From positions 1 through 64,000 of the forward strand of contig NZ_PEIB01000006.1 in the NCBI RefSeq assembly GCF_004116385.1: DNA of 64,000 nt. Direction: 5' to 3'. This DNA comes from Veronia nyctiphanis. GTDB taxonomy: Bacteria; Pseudomonadota; Gammaproteobacteria; Enterobacterales; Vibrionaceae. Below the pieces are notes generated by a model, which was given only the letters and a program-made list of their open reading frames with translations, had not been told where the DNA came from and did no database searches. The translations under genes were made by a program, and so were the position numbers. Shown one piece after another: positions 37,612 to 55,711 of this stretch (position 1 is its first letter; each line of letters starts with the position of its first letter).

Positions 37612-38313
37612 TTAGTCTGCCAGCAGTTCAACCATTTTTTCTACCATGGCACTTGAGCTTTTTGCAGCCAGTGGCAGGAATTCCTCAAAACTCATTGGGG
37701 ATTCTTTATCGGCAACATCCGAAATGGCACGCACCACAACAAACGGCACCGAGAACTGGTGGCAAGTCTGAGCGATAGCTGCGGCTTCCATTTCAACAGC
37801 GATAACATTCGGGAAGTGTTCACGAATGTAAGACTGACGCTCAACGCTATGAATGAAGGCATCACCCGTACAAATCAGACCGCGCAGTGCGTGTGGCGCA
37901 GGAGACATTGCTGCCAGCGCTTTTTCTGCCACTTCCATCAAGGCTGCGTCTGAATCAAATGTCGCAGGTTGCCCCGGCAACTGGCCCATCGCATAGCCAA
38001 ACGCTGTGACATCCGCGTCGTGGTGAGCAACCGCCGATGAGATAACCACATCACCCAGATTCAGAGAAGGGTCAAACCCGCCCGCAGAGCCAGTGTTGAT
38101 AACCAGTTCTGGTTTAAAGCGCTCAAGTAATACCGATGTACCCACCGATGCCGCGACTTTACCAATACCTGATTGCAGCAGGATGATATCTGTACCAAAC
38201 AGCTTACCGGTGAAGAACTTACATCCTGCAACTTCCTGCAGCTGACAGTTTTCCAGTTTTGCTTTCAGCAGAGTAACTTCCTGCTCCATGGCACCAATAA
38301 TACCAATTTTCAT
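37612..38313 (-). CDS. mtnN: 5'-methylthioadenosine/S-adenosylhomocysteine nucleosidase
   Basis: A 233-residue cytoplasmic nucleosidase that releases adenine from 5'-methylthioadenosine, S-adenosylhomocysteine and 5'-deoxyadenosine, detoxifying SAM by-products and feeding AI-2 synthesis. The N-terminus [13 protein letters not shown] holds the catalytic Glu. [18 protein letters not shown], the substrate-binding [10 protein letters not shown] and the catalytic Asp in [10 protein letters not shown] are all present. It heads the mtnN-cbiB-btuF operon. Confidence 0.95.
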   Translation of the reverse strand: MKIGIIGAMEQEVTLLKAKLENCQLQEVAGCKFFTGKLFGTDIILLQSGIGKVAASVGTSVLLERFKPELVINTGSAGGFDPSLNLGDVVISSAVAHHDADVTAFGYAMGQLPGQPATFDSDAALMEVAEKALAAMSPAPHALRGLICTGDAFIHSVERQSYIREHFPNVIAVEMEAAAIAQTCHQFSVPFVVVRAISDVADKESPMSFEEFLPLAAKSSSAMVEKMVELLAD

Positions 38314-38376
38314 CTCAGATCTCGTATGGGTTAAAAATAAGGCGCACAGTTTACCATGGCAGAAATGCGTGACGAA

Positions 38377-38410
38377 AAAAAAGTGCCCGAGTCGGACACT
38401 TTTCTTTTTT
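38377..38410. terminator. intrinsic terminator between gltD and mtnN
   Basis: An AAAGTG-rich stem (AAGTGCCCGA / TCGGACACTT, one G-U pair) flanked by A8 and a T-rich run, between the end of the first gltBD operon and the mtnN promoter region. Confidence 0.8.
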
Positions 38411-38435
38411 TACTAAGGTGTTACGTTCAGCATCA

Positions 38436-44326
<5,891 letters not shown>

Positions 44327-44620
44327 TGCAATTCTCCCTTGCGACTGCCTAGGGCAGTTACTGCATTTTTGCGACACTCTGTGCCAGTGTCTTTAGTCTT
44401 TCTTGTCCAACACGTTATCTATTATTTTCATTTGGGTCAAATTTCTCTCATATCTGTAACACTTTTCTCTTAGATAGACAAATATGTTGAGTTTGCTTCT
44501 GAATAGTAGTTTTTTATTGTGATTAGATTGGTTCTCATTACGAGAGAGGCCGCTTGTTTTATTGCGATTAGAGATGATTTTTTACAATTTTGGAGGTGAG
44601 AGTGAATAAGGGGGATGAAA
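44327..44620. promoter_or_regulatory. upstream region of gltB locus 1
   Basis: About 290 non-coding bases between the terminator of the second gltBD locus and the gltB start. It must hold the gltB promoter (- strand). A small inverted repeat (ACTGCC-TAG-GGCAGT, 44344-44358) lies just upstream of the ribosome binding site and would form a hairpin in the mRNA leader. The rest is AT-rich, with no identified operator. Confidence 0.45.
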
Positions 44621-44624
44621 GGGT

Positions 44625-44650
44625 AAAAAGCCAGCCTCACGGCTGGCTAC
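44625..44650 (-). terminator. terminator of gltBD locus 2
   Basis: A perfect stem (AGCCAGCC / GGCTGGCT) followed on the - strand by TTTTTA, 26 bases past the gltD stop. Confidence 0.85.
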
Positions 44651-44675
44651 GAAAACGTTTGCTTTGAGAATTGAT

Positions 44676-46145
44676 TCAGGCTGAAATCATTAGAGAGTCG
44701 TTAATAGACTCAAGATTTGTGTCACCCATCAGGTAAGCATCGACAGCTCGGGCACACTCACGGCCTTCGTTGATACAACGTACAACTAATGACTGGCCTG
44801 TACGCATATCGCCTGCTGCAAATACGCCTGGTTGATTGGTTTGGAAATCAGTCGTGGCAACGTTGCCTCTCTCATCCAGTCCAACTTCCAGCTGAGCGAG
44901 CACGCCCTGTGGTTCTGGGTGCAAAAAGCCCATCGCCAACAGTGCTAAGTCACATTCAATGACACGCTCAGAGCCAGCCACTTCGTCAAAGCCAGGACGT
45001 TCACCGGGCTTGGCATCTTGCCACACGATATCAGCCACTCGTACGCCTGTCAGGTTGCCTGCGTCATCACCGACAAACTCTTTGGTCAGGATATTCCAGT
45101 GACGATCACAGCCTTCTTCATGCGAAGTCGATGTTCTCAGGATCATTGGATATTGAGGCCACGGCATGTTAGCAGGACGTTTTTCAGGCGGAATAGGCAT
45201 GATCTCTACCTGAGTCACGCTGCTCGCACCGTGGCGATTCGAGGTACCGACGCAGTCGGAGCCTGTGTCACCACCACCGATAACAAGTACTTTCTTGTCA
45301 GCAGCATGAATAGGCTCTGCTTTAAGGTCCATGTTGTTAGCGCGGCGGTTATTCTGGCCTAGAAACTCCATTGCGAAGTGGACGCCTTTCAACTCGCGCC
45401 CGGGAACAGGCAGGTTACGAGGCACTGTGGAGCCGCCAGTCAACACGACTACGTCGTACTCTTCGCGAAGCGTTTTGGCATCAACGTCTACACCGATGTG
45501 AGCATCAACAACGAATTCGATCCCAGCTTGCTCCATCAAATCGACTTTACGATCAATGATGTCCATACCGAGTTTGAAGTCCGGAATACCAAATCTCAGC
45601 AGACCACCCACTTTCTCGTCTCGTTCGAAAACAGTGACAGTATGTCCGGCACTGTTGAGCTGCTCAGCAGCAGCCAAACCTGCTGGCCCGGACCCGATAA
45701 CGGCAGCCTTCTTTCCGGTTCTCGAGGTCGGTGTTTTTGGTTTCGCATAGCCTTCTTTGTAGGCTTTTTCGACGATACTTTTTTCGATGTTACAAATGGT
45801 GATTGGGTCTTGGTTTATGCCCAAAACACAGGCAGTTTCACACGGTGCCGGACAGATACGCCCAGTAAACTCAGGAAAGTTATTGGTGCTGCTTAAGATG
45901 TGCCAAGCTTCTTCCCAACTGTCACGGTAGACGGCGTCGTTGAACTCAGGAATGATGTTCCCGATTGGACAGCCGTTGTGGCAGAAGGGCACGCCGCAGT
46001 CCATGCAGCGAGATGCCTGATCGTTAACTTTTGTGCCGAACTCTTCGTTCAGCACGAATTCTTTGTTGTCCTGAATACGGACAGAAGGGTCGACTTTGGC
46101 TGGCAATTCTCGGCCAAATTCGAGGAATCCGGTTGGCTTACCCAT
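44676..46145 (-). CDS. gltD: glutamate synthase small subunit, locus 2
   Basis: A 489-residue beta subunit that is clearly a different lineage from the copy at 38436. It starts [15 protein letters not shown] and has cluster motifs [17 protein letters not shown] and [17 protein letters not shown] fold [16 protein letters not shown] and NADPH fold [19 protein letters not shown] 46145 overlaps the end of its gltB by eight bases, indicating translational coupling. The ATG at 46214 lies inside the gltB reading frame and is not the start. Confidence 0.93.
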   Translation of the reverse strand: MGKPTGFLEFGRELPAKVDPSVRIQDNKEFVLNEEFGTKVNDQASRCMDCGVPFCHNGCPIGNIIPEFNDAVYRDSWEEAWHILSSTNNFPEFTGRICPAPCETACVLGINQDPITICNIEKSIVEKAYKEGYAKPKTPTSRTGKKAAVIGSGPAGLAAAEQLNSAGHTVTVFERDEKVGGLLRFGIPDFKLGMDIIDRKVDLMEQAGIEFVVDAHIGVDVDAKTLREEYDVVVLTGGSTVPRNLPVPGRELKGVHFAMEFLGQNNRRANNMDLKAEPIHAADKKVLVIGGGDTGSDCVGTSNRHGASSVTQVEIMPIPPEKRPANMPWPQYPMILRTSTSHEEGCDRHWNILTKEFVGDDAGNLTGVRVADIVWQDAKPGERPGFDEVAGSERVIECDLALLAMGFLHPEPQGVLAQLEVGLDERGNVATTDFQTNQPGVFAAGDMRTGQSLVVRCINEGRECARAVDAYLMGDTNLESINDSLMISA

Positions 46146-49100
46146 TGATGGCCTCCATTTCATCTTTGTTTGCTGCGGCAGCTTTTTTCGCTTCCAGCAC
46201 GGCTTTGTAATCACGTGGCATGACTTTGACGATATGCTTCAGGTTCTTCTCAAAGTTACCGAGGAACATATCAGCGACGGTACTTCCCGTCAGCTCGTGA
46301 TGCTTGGTGATCATCGTTTTAAGCAGCTGAATGTCTTCATCATCGAGTGGATCGATATCTACCAGCTCATCATTCAGTTTGTGCTTAAAGTCTTTCATCT
46401 GGTCCCAGACGTACGCGACGCCGCCACTCATGCCTGCGGCAAAGTTACGACCTGTCTGACCCAATACGATGGCAACACCACCTGTCATGTATTCACAACC
46501 GTGGTCACCAATGCCTTCTACAACGACTTTGGCACCGGAGTTACGTACACAGAAACGTTCACCCGCGATACCGCGTATGAAAGACTCACCAGAGGTCGCA
46601 CCGTAGAAACAGACGTTACCCACGATGATGTTGTCTTCCGCAATCAAATCGCTGTTGCTATCAGGATAGAGGACCAATGTGCCGCCCGACAGACCTTTAC
46701 CCCAGTAGTCGTTCGCATCACCTTCAACGGTAAATGTGACGCCTTTGGCAAGGAATGCCCCGAAGCTTTGTCCTGCGGACCCTTTAAAGTCAACCGACAT
46801 TGGCTCTGGTAGCCCGCTATCTTTATAAGCTTTCGATATTTCATTCGACAGCATGGTGCCTGTGCTGCGGTCAAGGTTAGTGATCGCGAATGACGCATCC
46901 ACTTTCTTGCCTTCTTTCAGCGCATCGGACGCGACAGAAATCAACTGGCGATCCAGTACCGCATCAATGCAGTGGTCCTGCTTTCTCTGGCAATACATGC
47001 CATCAGTGTCGCGAGGCTCTGCTTTGTAAAGCACCGTTGAGAGGTCCAAATTCTGGTATTTCCAGTGGCCTATATTTTCGCGCGTTTTCAAGTGCTGAGA
47101 CTGTCCAACCATTTCATTGATGGTGCGATAACCCAGCTCGGCCATGATTTCGCGCAGACCTTCCGCCATATAGCTGAAGAAGGTAACAACGTCGTCAACG
47201 CGTCCATCGAAGCGTTCACGCAGCGTTTTGTTCTGGGTTGCGATACCCACAGGGCAGGTGTTGAGGTGACACTTACGCATCATGATACAACCTTCAACAA
47301 CCAATGCAGCGGTTGCAACCCCCCATTCTTCGGCACCCAGCAACGTCGCTACCGCTAGGTCGCGTGGTGTTTTCATCTGACCATCAGACTGAACAACGAT
47401 ACGGTTACGCAGACCATTTTTCAGCAGTGTCTGGTGCGTTTCAGCAAGGCCAAGCTCCCATGGTAAACCTGCGTGTTTAATTGACGAGATTGGCGATGCG
47501 CCTGTTCCACCATCGAACCCTGCAATCAGAACCACGTCTGCTTTTGCCTTGGCAACACCGGATGCGATGGTACCAACACCCGCTTCTGAGACCAGCTTGA
47601 CGTTAACGCGCGCTTTACGGTTCGCGTTTTTCAGGTCATAAATCAGCTGTGCCAGATCTTCGATAGATAGATATCGTGGTGTGGCGGTGGAGAAATCAGA
47701 CCGACGCCCGGGGTCGAGTGACGGGTACGACCAATCCAGTCATCAACTTTGTGGCCAGGTAATTGACCGCCTTCACCGGGCTTCGCACCCTGTGCCATCT
47801 TGATCTGAATTTCTTCTGCGTTGGTCAAGTAGTAAGACGTCACACCGAAACGGCCAGACGCAACCTGTTTGATAGCGGAGCGTTCCCAGTCGCCGTTTTC
47901 TTTTTTCTCAAAACGTGCCGGATCTTCACCACCTTCACCAGAGTTCGATTTCGCGCCTATGCGGTTCATAGCGACGGCAAGCGTCGAGTGAGCCTCATAC
48001 GAGATTGAACCAAAGCTCATCGCGCCCGTTGCAAAACGTTTAAGGATGCTCTCTGCTGGTTCTACCTCATCAATCGAAATGCTTCCTGCCGGGTTAGCGG
48101 CAAACTCAAGTTGACTTCTGAGCGTCGCGGCTTTGTCGCCCTGACGGTCAACCGCCTGGCAGTATTTCTTAAACTGATCGTAGTCTTTGTTGCGCGTTGA
48201 GTTCTGCAGCAAGTGGATCGTTGTTGGGTTAAAGAGGTGTTTTTCACCACGTTGTTTCCACTGGTAAACACCACCCACGTCCAAGGTCTGAACTGGGATT
48301 TCACGCGTTGGATAACCAAAGCGATGACGAACCAATACTTCACGTGCAATATCATCGGCAGTCAGACCTTCGATACGTGAGACCGTGCCAGTGAAGTACT
48401 TATCAACGACAGCTTTGCTGATACCGAGTGCTTCAAAAATTTGAGCGCCGTGATATGACTGAACGGTTGAGATCCCCATTTTAGAGAAGATCTTCAGAAG
48501 ACCCGCATCAATCGCTTTTCTGTAAAGGTTGAATAGTTCATCAGGATCAGCATCGGCAGACAATTTGCCGATACGTTGCTGGTCTATGGCAGTTTCATAA
48601 ATCAGATACGGGTTAACCGCGTTGGCACCGTATCCAATCGCTGTGGCGAAATGATGGGTCTCACGTACATCGCCGGTTTCAGCAATAATGTCAGCCTTGG
48701 CACGCAAACCGCAGCGAATAAGGTGATGGTGTACCGCACCTACAGCCAGCATAGCAGGGATGCCAGCAAGCTCAGGGCTGACGCCTTTGTCACTCAGAAT
48801 GAGGAGTACATTACCCTCATTTACCGCTTTTTCAGCCTGCTCGCACAATGTGTTCAATGCGTTTTCAAGTTGCCCAGACTGACCATCAGCGACAAACAGC
48901 GTAGAAAGCGTAATGGCCTTGAGATGAGACTGAGTGTTGTTTCTCAGCTTCTCAAGTTGGATGTTGCTGATAACCGGGCTGTCGATTTCAATTTTTGCAC
49001 AGTGCTCAGCAGACTCTGCCAGCAGGTTATGATCGGCACCGAGGTAGTTTTTCAGTGACATCACCATACGCTCACGGATTGGGTCAATCGGTGGGTTGGT

Positions 49101-50682
49101 GACCTGGGCAAATAGCTGCTTAAAGTAGTTAGCAAGATGCTGTGATTGGTGCGAAAGCACCGCAAGCGGCCAGTCAGCACCCATTGAGCCCAATGCTTCT
49201 TTGCCTTCTCTAAACATCGGCAGAAGAATATCGTTCACTTCTTCAGATGACACACCGAATGCCTGCTGCTTGTGCAACAATTCCTCAGGCTGTGGCTGAA
49301 CATGAACATAATCTGTGTCTGATAGAGCATCGATGGGCTGCATGTTGTCAGCCAACCACTGCGGGTAAGGCTGCGCAGATGCAATTTCTGTTTTCACCTC
49401 TTCATCAGAGATGATTCTGCCTTGTTCCAGATCGGCCACGAAAATTCTACCCGGCTGCAAGCGGCCACGGTAATGAACGTTCTCGGGCGCTATCTCAACC
49501 ACACCACTTTCTGATGCCATGATCAGGAAGTCGTCTTTAGTGACTGTATATCTGCTTGGGCGAAGACCATTACGGTCAAGTGTCGCACCTACCTTCACGC
49601 CATCAGTAAAACAAAGTGACGCTGGGCCATCCCATGGTTCCATAATGTTGGCGTGATATTGATAAAACGCGCGACGTTTCGGATCCATGTCTGCGTTTTC
49701 TTGCCAAGCCTCCGGATCATCATCATCAAGGCGTGCGGTACGCTTCGGCCTGACAAAACAAGAAGCTCTAGTGCCATGTCGAAGTTAGCGGAGTCTGATG
49801 CTAAATCCTGACACACTGGCAGTAGCATTTTCAGCTCTTGCTCGCTGAATGCGGTTGAAGATAACAGCGCCTCACGTGCTTTCATCCAGTTTACATTGCC
49901 ACGTACGGTGTTGATTTCACCATTGTGAGCGATGTAGCGGAAAGGTTGAGCCAGACGCATCTTGGGAAAGTGTTGGTTGAGAAGCGAGAATGCACCAGCG
50001 CAAGCGCTGTGGTCATTGCTTGGTTCTGCAAATCAAGAAAGTACTGAGGAACTTGTTCAGTCGTTAGTTGACCTTTGTAAACCAGCGTCTTACAAGAGAA
50101 CGAGTTGATATAGAAATCATCCCCGATGTTCTCAACGCCTTCAAGGCAGAGTTTAACCGTGTAATTTCTTAATACAAAAAGCTTTCGTTCTAGTTCATCA
50201 GTTGGCATTTGGCTGCCACCTGTGACAAAAGCATGTTCGAATTGTGGCTCAGTGCTGAGCGGGTCATCGCCAATCATGCTGTTATCTGTTGGCAATACAC
50301 GATAACCGATAACTTGGAGATTCAGTCGCTGAACATTTCGCTCAAAGATCTCACGACAGCTCTCGCGCTTTGAAGGATCTTTAGGGAACAGAATAACGCC
50401 GACACCATATTGGTCAGCGGCTGGAAGAGTAAGGCCTTCTTTGGCGGCTTCCTGCGTGAGAAATTCATGGGGTTTTTGTAGAAGAATGCCAGCACCATCA
50501 CCTGAGCACGGGTCACAGCCCTGACCCCCTCGGTGTTCCATTCGGGCCAGCATGTCGAGTGCTTGGGTAATAATATTATGTGACTTCTGATTTTTCAGAT
50601 GAGCCACAAAGCCGATGCCACAGGCATCGTGCTCCATTTCAGGCACATATAGTCCCTGACTAGAATGCATCGTTTCAGTCAT
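46138..50682 (-). CDS. gltB: glutamate synthase large subunit, locus 2 (three frame breaks)
   Basis: Restored length is about 1515 residues. The glutaminase nucleophile is Cys21 ([16 protein letters not shown]), so a 20-residue propeptide is removed. The 3Fe-4S site is [17 protein letters not shown] and the C-terminal beta-helix includes [14 protein letters not shown]. Frames break near 49964-49966 ([14 protein letters not shown]), 49714-49715 (MMMIPEAWQEN) and 47665-47668 ([12 protein letters not shown]). Each is repaired by one added base. ATG 50682 follows GGAAGGA. The protein is only moderately similar to the first copy. Tandem divergent gltBD loci are also known in V. cholerae. Confidence 0.92.
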
Positions 50683-51432
50683 GCTTACGTCCTTCCAGTT
50701 GACACGAGTGTGCGTCACACCCGTCATCCTTACTTATGCCTTTTCCTGGCATTTCCTCACTGATTCTTTGCTGACACCGATAAATAAAAATTGGAGTCAA
50801 AAAAAGACTGGTTGCTCGCCAGCCTTGTTGTGCTGCTTGTTAATTTCCAGACACGAAAACGGAGTGACTAAAGTGCTTGTGAAATCGTTGTCCACTCCGG
50901 TTAACAGTGCGACTGAAATCATATTTAAATTATTCGCAGACGTCCTCATCCTACATATTTAGTAATTTAATTACCATAAAAAAATGAACAAAAATCACAC
51001 TGATCTTTGTTTTATTTGATTTTTAATGTACTTAAAGTGACACCTTTATGAATAATACCCCGTAAATAATGAATAATTTTTCCTAGCACCTATAGCCGTG
51101 GATAGTTACTCTTTCAGTTAATTTTTGTAATTAACTTTCATATGAATCGTGTGTATCATTTTTGAGCGGGTAAGGGTTGATATGAACAGAAATATAAGTA
51201 AATCATGTTTGCTTTTTAGTATTTTGAGTGACTCTCATCGCAGGGTGAATGCAAGATGAGCGTCATTTTTTCGGCGCTGAAGTGCTTGTTTTGTCGTCAA
51301 TTTGACACGGGTCATACAAAACACAAGGTGGCTCACTGAAATTGGTCAAAAGTCTATAAGAATTATTTTTCCAACGTATGCTATGCGCTGGATATGTATA
51401 TCTGGACTTTACGGTAATCGGATTTAGGTGTA
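50683..51432. other. 750-base divergent intergenic region
   Basis: This separates gltB (- strand) from the GGDEF gene (+ strand) and must carry both promoters. It is AT-rich from about 50920 to 51250. A 25-codon + strand frame (51182-51259) has a fair ribosome binding site (AAGGG) but no recognisable features and is not annotated. No repeats or RNA genes are evident. Confidence 0.5.
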
Positions 51433-53188
51433 ATGAATTTATTCCACTGGTTTTTACTCATCTCAACGTTGATAGCGGGCATTGCTATTGGCGCCTTTTT
51501 GATGCGCCGATACCGTATGATCGAGGAAAAAACCTGGCGCAAGTATCTGTCGAATTTAAACACGCCTAAAGCCATTGTTTCTGCGGAAACTGGCGAGATT
51601 TACTTTGCAAACCAAAGTTCGATTCGTGGCTTTCAGCTGCAAGAAAGAAATGACAGCTTTCGATTCACCGATAAAGATGATCAGATTAATTTTTGCCGCT
51701 TTATAAAGATGCAGCCGTGGCCCAAGTGTTTTGCTGATGCTGCGATTGATGTTGGCCATAATGGCAGCTCTAACGACATGCAAGTCACTGTTTCGGGTTT
51801 GCCGTTGTGGATTCGAGGTAAGAAAGGCTGGGTATTAACGCTTGATATCAACCCTCGGCATAGCCGGCCTGATCCTTTTTTCCAAAGTGGCAATCAGATT
51901 ATGCGAAGCGTCATTGATGCACTTGCTGAATTGGTGTGTTTCCAGAATAAAGAAGGAAAAATTGTTGCCACGAACCTTTCGTATGATCTTTTCTGGGGAA
52001 AGCGCGAGGAAGAAGGGGTCTTTTTTGGATCTGAACTGCCAGAAGGTCGTCGAAAGATTCAAAACTGGGTAACTGACCCGACAGGTAACAGTTGTTTGCT
52101 TGAAACCAGCCAAACACTTATCCGTGGGGATGATGGTCAACTCCTCGGCACCTTGAGTATTAGTCACGATGTGACGAATTGGCACATGATACAACAGGTA
52201 CTCGAGCAGGAAATAGAAACCCGACAGTCTGTCGAGCAGGAACTCAATAAGCGAAGCAACTTGCTTGAGTCAATATTCAAGGCTAGTGCAGACCCTATTG
52301 GTGTGTTTAATGAACATTATGTTTATCTCGGGGCAAATGAAGCTACGCCAGCTCTGTAGGTGCAAGTACGCCGGATCTGGAAGGCCAAAGGGCCATTGAC
52401 GTGATTGACCCTGAAATTCTAGAACAAAATAAAAAACAGGAAAAAGACGTTATTAATAGCGGTACTGCACTGCGCTACGAAGATCTGGTGATGAAAGAGG
52501 ATGGCTCTCAAGTCTGGTATGAAGTGACCAAAACGCAGTTTAAAGATCCCATCGACGAAGTTGTTGGTGTCTTGGTAATGGCTCGCGACATCACTGAGCG
52601 GAAAGCGACGCAGCAGCAGCTCGCAGATGCCATCATGGAGCTGGAAGAACTGAGCTTCATCGACGGCCTGACAAAAGTGGCTAACCGCAGAAGTCTCGAT
52701 GAGAAAATTACCAAAATGTGGTCATCACATGCCCGTGACAGACAACCATTGTCTCTCATTCTGTGCGATATTGATCATTTCAAACCTTATAACGATAACT
52801 ATGGACACCAGAGCGGAGACAAAGCGCTTCGCTTGGTCGCGAAATGTTTTCAACAGGTAGTGCGACGTCCGCTGGATCTTGTCGCACGCTATGGTGGTGA
52901 AGAGTTTGCTATCCTTCTGCCCAATACTCCCATTGAGGGGGCCAGAATTGTGGCAGAGAATATTTCCGAACGTCTGCACGAAATCAACATTCCTCATGCG
53001 TTCTCTTCTGTAGCTGATCGCCTTACCTTAAGCCAAGGCATTGCACACTGGTTCCTGACCCAAATCAGGACTACGGTATGCTTGTAGAGCTGGCTGACGA
53101 AGCTATGTATCGCGCAAAAAATACGGGTAAAGCGAAAATTGAATGCGCAGGCACGACGCCTGTCAGAGAGGCGGAGCCCGTTATTTAA
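51433..53188 (+). CDS. PAS-domain diguanylate cyclase (two frame breaks)
   Basis: About 585 residues restored. A single N-terminal membrane segment (FHWFLLISTLIAGIAIGAFL) precedes PAS-like regions, a coiled coil, a second PAS domain (LLESIFKASADPIGVFNEHYVYLGANEAYASSVG) and a C-terminal GGDEF domain. The active site reads GGEEF, and an RPLD inhibitory-site motif (RxxD) lies five residues before it, so it should make cyclic di-GMP with product inhibition. Frames break near 52343-52348 and 53051-53053, and one added base repairs each. The stop is the TAA at 53186-53188. It sits directly upstream of arcB, the same neighbour order as in V. cholerae, but no functional link is shown. Confidence 0.88.
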
Positions 53189-53287
53189 CTCCCTCACCAT
53201 ATGAAATGGCCTGTTGTTTCTTAACGGGCTTTTGTCTGCTGCTTACCGCAGCTATGATAGCCACTGCATTGTTATCAGGTAGTTCCA

Positions 53288-55645
53288 ATGAGACAAATTA
53301 AAGTCCTTGCCCAGTATTACGTTGATTTACTGGTCAAGCTCGGGATCATTAGATTCAGTCTGTTGCTGGCTTTAGCGCTGGTTGCCCTTGCTGTTGTTGT
53401 TCAGGTGGGGATCACTTTGGTCATTAATGGACGGGTAGAAAATATTGATCTTGTTCGATCGGTATTTTTTGGCTTATTGATCACGCCATGGGCGGTGTAT
53501 TTCTTGTCTGTGGTTGTTGATCAACTTGAGGAGTCGCGTCGACGCCTGTCAAAGCTGGTATTTAAGCTGGAAGAGATGCGCGCACGGGATCTCGACCTTA
53601 ACCGTCGTCTGACTGATAACATTGATCAACTGAATCAAGAAATCGAAGAGCGAAAGCGTGCACAGATAGCGCGTGAGACAGCGATGCGAGATCTTGAGGG
53701 AGAGGTTGAACAAAGAGAAAAAGCCCAGCTTGAACTTGCTGAACAATCCCAACTATTACGCTCATTTCTCGATGCCTCTCCTGATCTCATCTATTACCGC
53801 AATGAAAAAGGCCAGTTCTCCGGATGCAACCGTGCCATGGAGGAATTACTGGGTAAGAAAGAGGCCGAATTGGTGGGACTTACTCCCTGGGATGTATATC
53901 GGGAGTCCGTAGCCACTAAGGTTGCAGAGACCGATAAGCAGGTTTTTGATGGTAATATTTCACTGACTTATGAACAGTGGCTGGACTATACCGACGGCAG
54001 GAAAGCCTATTTTGAATTACGAAAAGTGCCTTTCTTCTCTAGAGATGGTCGCAGACTCGGTCTGGTAGGTTTTGGCCGCGAGATTACCGAAAGAAAGCAC
54101 TACCAAGACGCGCTAGAGAAAGCCAGCCGTGATAAAACAGCATTCATCTCTACCATTAGTCATGAGTTGAGAACACCGCTTAACGGCATTGTTGGCTTAA
54201 GTCGAATGCTACTCGACAGCAAGCTTGATGATGAACAACATGGTTACATGCGTACCATCCATGTCAGTGCGATTACTCTAGGAAATATCTTTAACGACAT
54301 AATTGATATGGACAAGTCTGACAGAAGCCGTCTTGAGTTGCTCCCTCAGCCCATTGATTTACCAGATTTCGTGACCGAAATAGAAAATATCAGTGGGTTG
54401 ATGGCGGAACAGAAAGGGCTTCGCTTCTCACTAGACAGGCTCACCCCTCTGGTTCCACAAATAGAAATCGATGTGACTCGTCTTCGTCAGGTACTTTGGA
54501 ACCTCGTTGGCAATGCCGTGAAGTTTACCAAAGAGGGGTGTGTCAATGTTATGGTCAGTTGTGACGTGGTTGATGACAAGGCTGAGTTGGTTTTTGAAAT
54601 AGAAGATAGCGGTATTGGTATTCCTGAAGACGAAGTCGATAAAATCTTTGCCATGTACTATCAGGTTGAGCAGGGCGAAGACAACCTGCATGCAGTGGGT
54701 ACTGGTATAGGACTTGCTGTATCGCGCAAACTGATCCGCTTGATGGGCGGTGATATCACGGTATTCAGTGAGCTCGGTGAGGGGAGCACCTTCACTGTGT
54801 CTTTCTCGGCTCCTATCGCTAAAGCGCAAATAGTTGAGGAGAAGCCTCAAAAAGCATCCTCTGCACCTTTGCGCATTCTGCTTGTCGAAGACATTGAACT
54901 GAACATTACCGTTGCCAAAAACCTTCTTGAAAGCATGGGACATATTGTGACAGTGGCTCGCTGCGGAAAGGAGGCGCTTGATACTTATGAAAATGGTACC
55001 TTTGATCTTCTGCTCTTGGATATTCAACTTCCTGATATGACAGGGTTTGATATCGCAGCAGCGCTCAGAGCATCTGGAGAAATGTTACCACCGCTGGTGG
55101 CCTTGACTGCCAATGTTATCAGTGACAAAAAACACTATCTGGATCAGGGCATGGATGACGCAATCAGTAAACCGATTAATGTCAGCGCCATGAATCGCGT
55201 AATCGGCCGTTTAGCCGATAGCCAAGAGACGCTTGTAGAATTCCCCGAGCCGTCAGAGAGCTGTAGACAAACCGCTGTTGAAGATACCTTGCTGGATTTA
55301 GAGATGCTGACCTCTTACGTTGATATAGTGGGGCCAGAGCCTGTGTTACAAAGTATTGCAATGTTTGAAGATCTCATGCCGGAATACGTAAAGATCCTTG
55401 ATAGTAATATGACAGCGAAAGATGAAGAGGGTATCACCAGCGAAGCGCACAAGATCAAAGGTGCGGCAGGTTCAATTGGCCTTAAACATATTCAAAAAAT
55501 TGCGCAGAAAGCCCAATCGCCAGAGCTGCCGGCATGGTGGGAAAATATTGGTGACTGGGTTGATGAGATTAAAAATTGCTATCCGCAAGATATTGAAGTG
55601 CTGAAACGTTGGTTGGAGAGTTATACGTCAGAGTCTTCCTCCTGA
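53288..55645 (+). CDS. arcB: aerobic respiration control sensor kinase ArcB
   Basis: A 785-residue tripartite sensor kinase that reads the quinone redox state and phosphorylates ArcA when oxygen is low. It has two N-terminal membrane segments (about residues 20-45 and 56-78), a coiled coil, PAS, HisKA with His292 (STISHELRTPLNG), HATPase (EIEDSGIGIPEDE), a receiver with Asp578 (LLLLDIQLPD) and a C-terminal HPt domain with His721 (SEAHKIKGAAGS). All three phosphorelay residues are present and fall at nearly the E. coli positions. The gene is intact and converges on arcA. Confidence 0.95.
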   Translation: MRQIKVLAQYYVDLLVKLGIIRFSLLLALALVALAVVVQVGITLVINGRVENIDLVRSVFFGLLITPWAVYFLSVVVDQLEESRRRLSKLVFKLEEMRARDLDLNRRLTDNIDQLNQEIEERKRAQIARETAMRDLEGEVEQREKAQLELAEQSQLLRSFLDASPDLIYYRNEKGQFSGCNRAMEELLGKKEAELVGLTPWDVYRESVATKVAETDKQVFDGNISLTYEQWLDYTDGRKAYFELRKVPFFSRDGRRLGLVGFGREITERKHYQDALEKASRDKTAFISTISHELRTPLNGIVGLSRMLLDSKLDDEQHGYMRTIHVSAITLGNIFNDIIDMDKSDRSRLELLPQPIDLPDFVTEIENISGLMAEQKGLRFSLDRLTPLVPQIEIDVTRLRQVLWNLVGNAVKFTKEGCVNVMVSCDVVDDKAELVFEIEDSGIGIPEDEVDKIFAMYYQVEQGEDNLHAVGTGIGLAVSRKLIRLMGGDITVFSELGEGSTFTVSFSAPIAKAQIVEEKPQKASSAPLRILLVEDIELNITVAKNLLESMGHIVTVARCGKEALDTYENGTFDLLLLDIQLPDMTGFDIAAALRASGEMLPPLVALTANVISDKKHYLDQGMDDAISKPINVSAMNRVIGRLADSQETLVEFPEPSESCRQTAVEDTLLDLEMLTSYVDIVGPEPVLQSIAMFEDLMPEYVKILDSNMTAKDEEGITSEAHKIKGAAGSIGLKHIQKIAQKAQSPELPAWWENIGDWVDEIKNCYPQDIEVLKRWLESYTSESSS

Positions 55646-55671
55646 TCATCCCCCTGTTCTCCAGACAATAA

Positions 55672-55697
55672 AAAAGCCTGCATGACGCAGGCTTTTC
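55672..55697. terminator. bidirectional terminator between arcB and arcA
   Basis: AAAAAGCCTGC-ATGAC-GCAGGCTTTT: a strong stem with flanking A- and T-runs, shared by the two convergent genes. Confidence 0.9.
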
Positions 55698-55711
55698 TTA
55701 AAACGCTAATA

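Noticed and set aside
45378-45896. 172-residue + strand ORF opposite gltD locus 2
   Set aside because: It lies antisense to conserved FAD- and Fe-S-binding motifs and has no ribosome binding site or known domain.
50681-50962. 93-residue + strand ORF in the gltB / GGDEF gap
   Set aside because: It starts inside the gltB ribosome binding region, has no domain-like features and no ribosome binding site.
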